64,000 nt of DNA from Linnemannia schmuckeri. Its lineage: Eukaryota; Mortierellomycota; Mortierellomycetes; Mortierellales; Mortierellaceae. The translations under genes were made by a program, and so were the position numbers. The notes below the pieces were generated by a model. That model saw only the letters and a program-made list of their open reading frames with translations. It ran no database searches and was not told the DNA's origin. The stretch spans positions 1,364,001-1,428,000 of the forward strand of contig JANATG010000002.1 of the NCBI GenBank assembly GCA_029449235.1, read 5' to 3'. Positions 21,976 to 31,792 of the stretch are shown here, piece by piece. Each line of letters begins with the position of its first letter. Position 1 is the first letter of the stretch.

Positions 21976-24322
21976 TTAGCAGCATCCGCCGCCAGACTGT
22001 GCTGGCAATTGCTGTCCAGATCCGACCTTAATGTTCTTGCTGGCGCCAGCAGGGCTAACGGTGGCAGCTCCCATGCGATCCTTAATTTGCTTGGCCATGG
22101 TCATGAAAGCCTGCTCGACGTTGGTGGCGCTCTTGGCTGAAGTCTCCAAGAATGGGATGGTGAGTTGATCAGCGAATTCCTATTATTGTTATCGCAAAAA
22201 CGAGATGCGACAGGTTTGTCAGAGAGCGGCGATGCAACTTGAGTAATGTTGTGCAGACGTGTGTGTGCGTTCAAAGAAAGAAACACAAGGTTCCATCATG
22301 TGCCTGGGCCGCTTTATCGCATGAGTAAATGAAAGAGTGGTGGGTACCGTACCTTGGCAGCGGTGTACTCGACAACCTTCTTGTTTGTCAAATCGCTCTT
22401 GTTTCCGACCAACAACTTGTTGACACCCTCGGAGGCGTAGCGGTCAATCTCAGCAAGCCATTGCTTGACGTTGGCAAAGGTATCCTGGTCTGTGACATCG
22501 TACACGACAATGATACCGTGTGCTCCGCGGTAGTAGGATGAGGTGATGGTACGGAAACGCTCCTGTCCAGCAGTGTCCCACTATATACATATATATCCAC
22601 ACGAGGAAAGGCAATTGTCGCAATGAAGGCAAGATGAAGTGGTTAATATAAAATACACGCACATGCAGGGGTTGTCGTCATTGTTGTGGAAGGCGTCATT
22701 TCTTTTCTGTCTCTATTTGGCCCGTTCACTCCAGGGACTGGTGTTCTTACAATCTGAAGCTTGACGGTCTTGCCCTCAAGCTCAATGGTGCGGATTTTCT
22801 AAAAACATACAAGTTGTCAAAATAGAAGTGGTTGTGGTTAGAAGGGGTGAATCGAGACCATTATTTGTGTCGGGTGGGCAAAGGTCCAACCTAACAAGTG
22901 TGTGTTGTGTCCTGCTCCATATGAACTGTTGTTTGGTGGAAAGAGGCGTATCCCAGCTCAGGTCATCAAGAAACCGAGCTGGATGCTGGGGTAGAGTTGC
23001 GCCTTGAAATCCAATGATCACGCCACAAGCGTTGCAAAGAGAGAAGCGACCAAAAAGGCCTGAACTTGCTGTCTGTGTCCCGTGGTTGCAGTGTGTTGTA
23101 CAGCCCAAGCATTGGCCGAGTAAGAACCACATAAAAAAGAGGACCTAGCTAGGGCGACATAAACACATACAAAGTCGACACCGATGGTGGAGATATAGCT
23201 CTCGGTGTAGGTATCGTCAGCGAATCTGAGGAGCAAACAACTCTTTCCGACACCACTGTCGCCGATGAGGAGGAGCTTGAAAAGGTAATCGCTATTTCGC
23301 ACAGAAGCAAAGGAAGATGGTCGAGTCAGTCAGTCAGTCGTCAGCTCGTCAGTCTTTACAGTCCCTTTGTTGTAGGTGAGGTGGTCAGCAATGAGGTGAG
23401 AATATACACTCTGAAAAATAAAAAGAACAGGCGACCATTCTTAATGCTCATTCCTCCCTCAAGTTTACACTGGGCCAAGTCGGAATCAAAAAGGTGCTGC
23501 CGCACTACCGAATACATTAGGCGCACAGTCTGCAAAAAGAAAGACCTAAAAGAGGTTTGCAGTCTGCGTAGCGATGACACAACATGCCCCGTCCCTCCAC
23601 TGTTGTGTTCATCTTTCTTTTCTGAGGGAGTACACAAAAACACAAGCCCTCACCAGGGCAGGCCAGGGTTGCGATTCAACAAAAAGGGGAAGGGGGGCTT
23701 GATGTTGTGTGCCGCTGGCTTGTGGGCGTCCTTGTTATCGTCATGGTTTGCGGGAGTCAAAGAACAAGTTGACCCTGACCCATCCTGTGACCTCCCTCTT
23801 TTTTTTTTGTTGTTGTTGTTGTCGTCTGGCCCCTCTTCGTCTGACTTGGCGAATGAGTATGATGTGGTCCAAGATGGTATAGTGATGAAGAAAAGGGGAG
23901 AGGGAGTAGGTTGCTTCCATTACTACCTCTTTGTTGCCTTTTTTTCACTTCTCTTCCTCTTTTGACAATTCTCTAGCTCAGACGTTCTTGTGGTTGAGAG
24001 AGCAACCTTAGAAACACAGCGACAACATAAGGAAAAAAAAAAAAGAGAGAGAGCCGTGGAAGAATTGTCGAGAGGGAGAAAGAGGGAAGCGACAAAGAGC
24101 AGCAAGGTATCAAAGGGCGAGGTGTGTCGGCATAGGTTGGGCGTGGATGTGCAAGTCGAAGATATTGGGTGTGAGACGCGCAGGAGTGCGTTCGCCAAAG
24201 GAAGAGAGACTTGTGGAGTGGACAGGGGGTGAAGGAAAAACGTGGCGGAGATGAGTGGGGAAGAGCAAGGGTTAAGAAAGAGCTTGAGGAAGTGAAGAGT
24301 GGACTTACTATTCGGGGTTCAT
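21976..24322 (-). CDS. YPT1: Rab GTPase Ypt1/Rab1
   Basis: 204 residues from five exons (5' to 3'): 24309-24322, 23171-23291, 22751-22798, 22353-22580, 21976-22179. Small GTPase that drives ER-to-Golgi vesicle tethering and autophagosome formation. It starts [20 protein letters not shown]. All G motifs are visible: GDSGVGKS (P-loop), effector region [31 protein letters not shown]. The RabF segments and switch sequence match Ypt1/Rab1 rather than Sec4/Rab8. The C-terminus GGGCC carries the double prenylation cysteine. Exon 1 is only 14 bases and intron 1 is 1,017 bases, long for this window. The gene is convergent with Ku80 (247 bases between stops) and divergent from the DDT/PHD gene. Confidence 0.97.
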
Positions 24323-24918
24323 GATTGTCGTGTGTGTATGTGTGTGTATGTGCGTGTGTGTGTGTTGTAAGAGCGTAAGGTGAGTGAGTGAGTTGGAAAA
24401 AAAAGTGGGTTGAAGAAAAAGAAGAAGAGAAAATGTAAATGAAGATGATGGCGGAGGTAAGATATCTTCTCAAAAGAGAGTTCCCCTTGTGGCCCTGCCC
24501 TCAGCAAAGAAAGGGCCACAAAGGGAACTTTCTTGTGGGCTGAATTGACGTCACAGAAATTAATAATGTCGCTTGCTCTAGATAATCAAGCCTGGGAGTG
24601 CACTCTGCTGCAACGCCTTTCAAGTGTGCCACTTGTTCAAAAAGAACTGACTTTGTTCTCGACTGCCTCACCGATCGGCACCTTTTTTCCTCAACCTTCT
24701 GCTCATCAAGCTGATCGCCACCAACTGCACACCCTCCTTCGCCTTCTCGCATAAACACACCATTCTCCTCCTACACAGCACTGTCGACAATCTGTAACCA
24801 CACACCCACCACTCTCATCCACCACTCACCACCTTCCTTTTTTGCACTCTCAACTTGCATAGCAAAAAAAAGTAAAAAAAGAAAAAGCGACAAAGCGCAC
24901 ACACATAACCTGCACACC
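24323..24918. other. Shared divergent promoter region of YPT1 and the DDT/PHD gene
   Basis: These 596 bases separate two divergent start codons. The YPT1 side is purine-rich on the + strand (pyrimidine leader for YPT1) with a GT-repeat at about 24328-24366; the other side is C/A-rich. A strong inverted repeat lies in the middle. Confidence 0.6.
24474..24534. repeat. Inverted repeat (22-bp stem, 17-base loop) in a divergent promoter
   Basis: Arms 24474-24495 and 24513-24534 pair over 22 positions with one mismatch and one G-T pair; the core reads AGTTCCCCTTGTGGCCC against GGGCCACAAAGGGAACT. It lies between the start codons of YPT1 and the DDT/PHD gene. It could be a cruciform-forming or palindromic protein-binding site, or a remnant of a small mobile element; I cannot tell which. 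Confidence 0.75.
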
Positions 24919-27900
24919 ATGAACGTGGACCCTGAGTACCATGCAAAACTTCTGGAGCTACGCTCTCTGAAGGACTTTGCCGCTGTCTGTCAGTTCATTC
25001 ACATGTTCCATCCAGCCTTCGCACTCGACGACTTTGACACTGAGGTAAAAAACGCTCGCCAGACACACCCTTGCGCACCATGCCAACTGTTGCCACCATC
25101 TTCCGCTTCGGGTGCTACAACGGACTTGCAAGCAAAACTGATCAGCAGCAACCGCGCATAGTTCCAGTCCCCGCGACACCCATGCACCCTTTCCGGTCGT
25201 CATTCATGCTTCTCTTGTACATTCGATTAACCAATAAACACTTCATTTGCTTTGATTAGCAACTTGAGCAGGCACTCGTTGATCCTCAACACATGCCCTA
25301 CCTGGTCGACCTTCAAGCGCGTATGCTCCGCGCCTTAACACAGGAACGCCGTGTTAGGTAGGCAAACCTTCTCTTTTCCTGTTTCAACACTTCTCCTTCT
25401 GTCACCAAGGCGATCCTCTTCACCCATAGGCGCAGTGCGCTTTTCTGGCTGAATCGGAAGAAGTGGATGAATTCAAAGGTTGAGGCCAAAGCAAAGCTAA
25501 GCGGCAGTAAGCTCAAGGGTCTCTATTGTTTTACTGCCGCGTACAACGGTCGAGCACGGACCAATTACGATCGACGCGTATCCGTGAGGCGTTGACCAAA
25601 GTGCCTCCCTTTCCTTGACTGCTGGCATTGCATGTCTTTTCTACATTGATTGGCGGCCCCTTTCATGGCTTCCATTCCAAGGGGTCTCCTCACTAACCAT
25701 CTGCTTTACCACTTTCATCAACGTTGATAGCTTCGACAACTGGTTCAAGTACGCCCAAAAGGAGTTTGAGAAGCGAGCCCACGATCAAAATCCATGGCTA
25801 GAAGAGGACGCCGTCAACTACGAGTATTTCAGTCTTCAAACAAAACTTTTTATTCTATCTTGTCTCTGTGAATGGCAGCTGGATGATCCAGAGCAGTTCC
25901 GGTCCAACTTCAAGGAAGAGGACGAAGTCGCCATCGAATGGGTAAGTCATCTCGCAGGGCTCTTCTGATGTAATTTTCTGGCAAGGTCCGGTGATCGCAC
26001 AACATAACCGCCGTTTCTTTCAACCTTTATTATGTAGCGCGTGGACCCAATAGGACACGATGCTAACGACCGCACCTACTGGCTGTTCGATGGTATGTAG
26101 CGAGTGTACCATAAAGAAGTGCTCTGCGGCATGTTCACCAGAATGTCGGTTAATTCTCACATTCCTGATGTTACTTTTTAATACCATAGATAATCGGCTC
26201 TACAGAGAAAACCCTCCAGTCAAGGCGAACAACAAAAAAGCAAAGCTGGTAGCAGCAAAGGCGGCGCAGCAAAAGCCAGCACCCGACAACCGCCGCGGTA
26301 CTCGTCGCTCGACACGAGGACAAAAAGTCGAGGAATCAGAACCAGAACCAGAGCCAGAGTTTGAGACCCCACCCATTACCCCCGGCGTGCAGTGGGAGCC
26401 TGTCTGCATAACCCAGCAGGAATGGGAAGACTTTGCAAGCCTCTTCCGCCGCTCAAAACACCCAGACGAGAAGGCGTTGCACAACCTTATCAACGACGAT
26501 ATCTTGCCAAAAATCCTTGGAGAATTCAAGGTATACACATGCTACTGTAACTCTACAATGCCAATTATTGTTTGGAAAGACAGTTGAATGTCGGGCTTAC
26601 ATGCTTTTGTATATCCTTTGTATGATAGGAAAAGGAGAAGAAGCGGGAAACACTGGAAGCCATTGCCAACCGCAAGAGATCATCGAGAATTGTCATTCGC
26701 GAATTTGAAGTCCAGGAAAAGGCTCGTCTGGAAGCCCTCCGACAACAGGAACAGCAGGCGGCCGCTGAACTCCGCAAGCAAGAACTTCGTGAGCGACGCG
26801 CAGAAAGGGTAAGTCACTTGGACGTCACATTTTATACCAACGGACAATCTAATTGAAGTAGGTTCTCACATTCTAACCTCTGTCACTGCTTTCATATCTA
26901 GGAGAGACAATTGCAGCAGCATATCAGGGATAATCGTCTGAAGGAGCGGGAAGAACGTCTGAAAGCTCGGGAGAATGCCATTTGGGAGAGAGAAGCCAAG
27001 AAGAAGCAGCAACAGCAGCGGATAGCAAAGGAGCGAGAGGAACGCAAGAAGAAGAGAATTGCTGGTGGACACAAGGGCGAGCACTCTGAGGACGAGGCTG
27101 GACGTCACCAAGATGAGGAGGAAGAAGAAGACTGGGTCTTTGACTGTGTCTGCGGCGTATTCGGCAACAACTTGGTAAGCACTCAAGAACTGTATCCCTG
27201 AATTGTGTATTGATTTCCATGTCCGTTTATTGCAAGTACGTTGACACTTGAATTACTTTCTTTCAATTGATTAGGATGATGGCGAGCTCATGATCGCCTG
27301 CGGCAAATGCAACGTCTGGCAGCACGTTGCTTGCTTGAAACAGGAAGACGCACAACAGGGAAAAGCCGAGACGGATTGGGAGTCTGTCGATTTTACTTGC
27401 TCAAGGTGCATCATCAAGGAGAAACGGAAAGCCATGCGGAAGGAGAAGAAGGAGCAAAAGCTACGTGAGGGGGTACTTGCTGGTTCTACTGGAGGGGATG
27501 TTTCCACAGTGCCTAAGGTGCTTAAGGAGCCAAAGAAGGTGCTCAAGGAGAAGATGCCCAAGGAGAAAGCGCTCAAGGACAAGGTCAAGAGTCCCAACCG
27601 TCGCCCGGGGCCGTTCACAAATGGGCACCACCCCCAGTCAGCAGCATACATTGGCCCCTCTACCTACTCAACCCAGCCTTACCCACCGCCGGGACAACTG
27701 CACGCATATCAACCTGAAGCGAGCTATCATTGCGACCATCATGCGCAAACTCCGCAACCTTATTACAACGGACACCCAGTCAGCAATGGGATCCCTGGAC
27801 CGGCACCTGGTCATTACGCTTACCAGCCAGCTGCGCCTCAACAACCGCATCACCAATACTCGCCACCACCACCCTCCCATCATAACCACCACCAACAGCA

Positions 27901-28309
27901 GCCATACCAACAATCGTACCATCAACAACAGCCACATACAGGTCACTATGGATCTCACACGCCGACTCCATCATACCAGGCGTACTTGCCCTCACCCCAG
28001 GGTTCGTCGATGCACGCACCAGTGTCGTCGAACCATCCTCATACACCCGCAACTCCAAGGCCTCATCAGCTTGACGGCTATAGTGTCTCCCAGCCGCCCG
28101 TGCAGCCTCATCCTAGCCATTACTCACCACCCTACGCTCAGCAGCAGCACAGGGTGGATGGAGCAGCGTATGGCTCAGGTCAGGTACCAGCCGTGTATGG
28201 ACAGACACCTATTGCTCCCATCCACAAGCGGCCCAACCCAGCGGACGATGAGGTGGAGGGAGTGGAACGGCCCCCAAAGATGATGAACCACCAGCACCAG
28301 CACCCGTAG
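24919..28309 (+). CDS. DDT-WHIM-PHD finger chromatin-remodelling factor
   Basis: 772 residues from exons 24919-25044, 25260-25357, 25731-25941, 26038-26092, 26190-26530, 26629-26808, 26902-27174 and 27275-28309; frame kept throughout. The N-terminus is a DDT-like domain (FAAVCQFIHMFHPAFALDDF; MPYLVDLQARMLRALTQERR), followed by a WHIM-like part (EDEVAIEWRVDPIGHDANDRTYWLFDDNRLY). A long charged coiled-coil (about residues 277-420, EKEKKRETLEAIANRKR and REERKKKR) leads to a C4HC3 PHD finger (CVCGVFGNN-LDDGELMIACGKCNVWQHVAC to FTCSRC, about 421-475), split by the last intron. The tail is Pro/Gln/His-rich. DDT-WHIM proteins bind ISWI-type remodellers, and PHD fingers read histone H3 tails. The order resembles human RSF1-type proteins; exact orthology is uncertain. 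Confidence 0.85.
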
Positions 28310-28849
28310 ATAGGAGGCCTCTTGCAATATGGCACATAATAACATCTACGTCGTACGTTGTCCTACCATTTTATGCGCCCCTCTTTCTGTGCCTTATATC
28401 CATGCACATGCGAGTAGTGTAAATCCCACCGTTAAGTTTGGGGACTATAGGTTGCTGCCCCACCCCCCTGAAATGGAGTCGCATCACCTCGTATGACTGA
28501 CACCCCCTTGATCATTTTTTCTCTTCAAATGTGGTGGGAGCGAGCAGGTCGAACAATGCATTGAGTCGAGCAAGGAAGAAACAACTATGGCGATCCAGAA
28601 CATAATTAAACACCTCGACGCCACCCCTTGGACATCCCCTCTTTTCTCTCTCTTTTCTCTCTTCTCTTTCTTCTCTTTCTTCTCTTTCTTCTCTTTCTTC
28701 GCAATCACTCCTTCCTTCCATTCCTGCTATCACTCCACCTTTCCGAAAATAAATCACTTGCTTCACTCCTTCACAGACACCATACCCACGCACGAAAACA
28801 ACTCCCTCCCTCCAATTCTCACTTTATTCTCCAAAAAAAAAAATCGCAT
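28310..28849. other. Intergenic region with CT tandem tract
   Basis: No gene. About 28640-28700 is a TTCTC/TCTTT pyrimidine repeat, part of the pyrimidine-rich leader upstream of the aminotransferase start at 28850. Confidence 0.6.
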
Positions 28850-31576
28850 ATGACAATCCACAACAACTTGTCGTCTCGAGCAGCCGAGAACCTCAAAGGG
28901 TCGAACGTGATGCTTGAGGGAGTGATCAAGGCGAATGCGGACAAGTTTGATTTCAAGGCGAATCCGAATGGAATCATCAACCTTGGAGTCGCAGAAAACC
29001 AGCTCATGACTGCCGAGCTGCGTGCAATTGTAAGTTCCTTCTTTTATTCTGAGAGAGGCGTGTGCGAGAGGGAAGGGTAAGAAGGAGGGTAATGAGGGAT
29101 GAATATGTTTTTAACTTTTTCTTGTGAATTCTGATATTCAAATATGACAACTTAGTTCTCGAAGGTAGACGCCGCTGATACCAAGGTAAGGATGAAGAAA
29201 GAGCGCTCTTACATTCTTCATCAGCGAACTCATTGTTCATTCTGACTCTTTTGGTATACAATTTCTGTCGTTTACTCTCCCACGTTCATATTCGACGAAC
29301 GAAAAGACAAAAGAGAAAAGCTTAAGCACAAGGGACGCCGCTCGTTTTGCTGCGCTAGGAATAACAAAAAGCTGACTAAAACACTCTTATCTTTTTTTAC
29401 TTTTTCTTCTGACGTGTATGGTGTGTGTCTTTGACGAAACAACCAAATCCCAAATATTCAATTAGCTTTTCGGATATGGCGAGAGTCCTTCGGGTTCTAG
29501 ACTTCTTCGCAGCCATTTTGCCAACAACATCTTTAACCGATACTTCAAGCCGTGCGAGCCCGTCTTGGGTGAGCAGATGGTCCTCACTGCTGGGTGCAGT
29601 GCGACGGTCGACAATTTCACGTTCTGTGTCTGTGATCCTGGTGATGGCATCCTCATCACTACTCCCTTCTATGGTACGTATTTTTTATTTTTGTTTTTGA
29701 CAATTAGTTTTGGATGCTGTTCTGCGTTTTGAAATGTTTCGTAGAAATTATTGTGCGTTTGCTTTTTCCTGTGTTGTCTTGGATCGTTAGATGATTGCGT
29801 GTGCGTGTTTGTGGTTGTCGTCTTTGTTGTGCGACAGAGAGAAAGAACAGCAACAGAAAAAAAATGCCATTGTCAGGGACAGCAACTGAACAGGCGGTAA
29901 CAAGGAGAAAGAGAGAGACAGAGAGAAGTACAGACGAACGACCAAGACACAATTGAATTTGCTTTTTTTTGTGTTTTTCGTCACCCCTGAAAACAAAAAG
30001 GCATGGATGGCACAGAAACTCTTACAACCAACAACAAATAACCACGTTTGGATCAAATTCCCTACTGCTCTTTTACTACTATCTCACTCTGTTATTGTCC
30101 ATCTTGCTTGATGATATTGTAGGTGGATTCAACACGGACATTATGGCCAAGTCCAAGGCCAAGGTCATTGCAGTCCAGCTCGGAGGGGTGTCTCCTTTTG
30201 GACTGGAACAAATCCAATTGATGCAAGACGCTGTTGACAATGCTCGCTTGGAGGGTATACGCGTTCGGGCGTTTGTCCTCTCTAACCCTCATAACCCCCT
30301 TGGAAGGTAACAATAGAAATGGACAAAAAGAAACAAAAGAACGAGAAATGCAGGGGAAAGGGGTAAAGGATGAATGGAGGAAGAGTTGAGAGGGGGGTTG
30401 TCGCTTTTTTAGCTTGAGAGTAGAATAACGCGTACTTATTTTTCAGCGCGCGGGACTGAGTGAAGGGAGGAATGCTGTGCAACGATGCTAACATTGATCG
30501 TATTTTGCGATCACCATCAAAAAACATCTTATCGCTCCACTAACACCTTCTCTTTTATCCTCTTATCTGCTCTCAGAATGTTCACTCGCGAGTTGATCAT
30601 TGCGTTCCTGAGATTCGCGTCCAAGAACCAGATCCACATCCTGTTTGACGAGATCTATGCGCTATCGGTCTTTGATTACGCGTTGACGGGTCAGGCCAAG
30701 GCGGAGCAGCCCGACAGTAACCCTTTTATCTCTATCCTCTCCATCCCCAACATTGAGCAGTACTGCGAAAAGGAACTTGTCCACGTCGCCTATGGCATGA
30801 GCAAAGTAGGTTTTTCTTTGAAGTCATTCCTTTTGTTGTTTTATCCCTCCTTGGGAAAGAAGGGAAATTGACAAGGCAAAAAAGTGGGTATGCATTTGTT
30901 AATTAGTTTTTTTTACGCTTCTTATGATGACTGTCTCGCGTGAGTAGGACTTTTGCTTGAATGGATTCCGTTGCGGAGTCCTGCTGTCACCCTGGAACAA
31001 AGAACTGCTTGACGCCATGCGATCCATTGCGTAAGTGTCCACCTTCACTGTTTGCGACTAGCGAAAGCGGTTTACTAGCAAAAGTCACAGTCACCCTAAC
31101 CGTGAGTTCATTTTTCTCTCTTTTTTTTTATCATCAAAAAAAGCGTGTTTACGTGGATGGCATCGACAACTGAGGCAATGTTGACAAAACTCCTCGGCGA
31201 CCCAATCATAATCGAAAATTTCACAAAGACCAACCAAGCCCGCCTAGCCGAATCCTACACCTACACCGTCGACACGCTCCGCGAACTCAACATCCCTTTC
31301 CTCCCGGCGCAAGGTGGTCACTTCCTCTGGATCGATCTTCGTCAATTCATCCCTTCGCACCTTGTCAGTTCTGCGCAGGCTGGTGAACGATCGGCAGAGT
31401 ATTTGGTTTGGAGGGCCATGTTGAAGGAAGGAGTGTACGTGAACTTGGGGGAGGCGTTTTCGGAGAGGTTGGTGGGGTTCTTTAGGCTGTCCTTTTCGGT
31501 CCCGGTGCCCATGTTGAAGTTGGGATTGGAGAGGATGATTAAGGCTTGTCGGTCGGCTTCGCTTTCTGATGTTTAA
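28850..31576 (+). CDS. ACC-synthase-like PLP-dependent aminotransferase (class I/II)
   Basis: 448 residues from exons 28850-29029, 29156-29185 (a 30-base exon), 29466-29673, 30123-30306, 30577-30805, 30948-31030 and 31144-31576; all junctions keep frame. Fold type I PLP enzyme. Visible motifs: NLGVAENQL near the N-terminus, the tyrosine-bearing LFGYGESPSG, LSNPHNPLGR (PLP-contacting Asn), LFDEIYALSVF (Asp and Tyr), GMSKDFCLNGFRCG with the Schiff-base Lys at about residue 277, and FFRLSFS with the carboxylate-binding Arg. AENQL and SKDFxLxGFRxG are typical of 1-aminocyclopropane-1-carboxylate synthase-like proteins. Such fungal enzymes may make ACC or act as ordinary aminotransferases or lyases; sequence alone does not decide. 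No targeting signal is seen, so cytosolic location is likely. Convergent with the Thr/Pro-rich membrane gene. Confidence 0.9.
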
Positions 31577-31792
31577 CATGATCGGTAAACCAAAAGGAAG
31601 GAGGAAGGTCTGGTCGGCATAACGGCAAACTCGCGCGAGACTTTTTTTTTGATACCAAGGACTCTTCATAGGAACGATCACAAATACAATACTATCTTTT
31701 GCAGTGGTGTTTATTATGCGCTTGTTTTTTGGGTTGATTAATACTAAACAAACCACAAACAAAAAAAAAGAAAAAAGGAGGGTACTAAATTA

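Noticed and set aside
25430..25590. Possible extra exon (RRSALFWLNRKKWMNSKV) in the DDT/PHD gene
   Set aside because: An acceptor exists at 25429, but the next donor leaves the wrong phase for 25731, while joining 25357 directly to 25731 keeps the frame and gives a good domain sequence.
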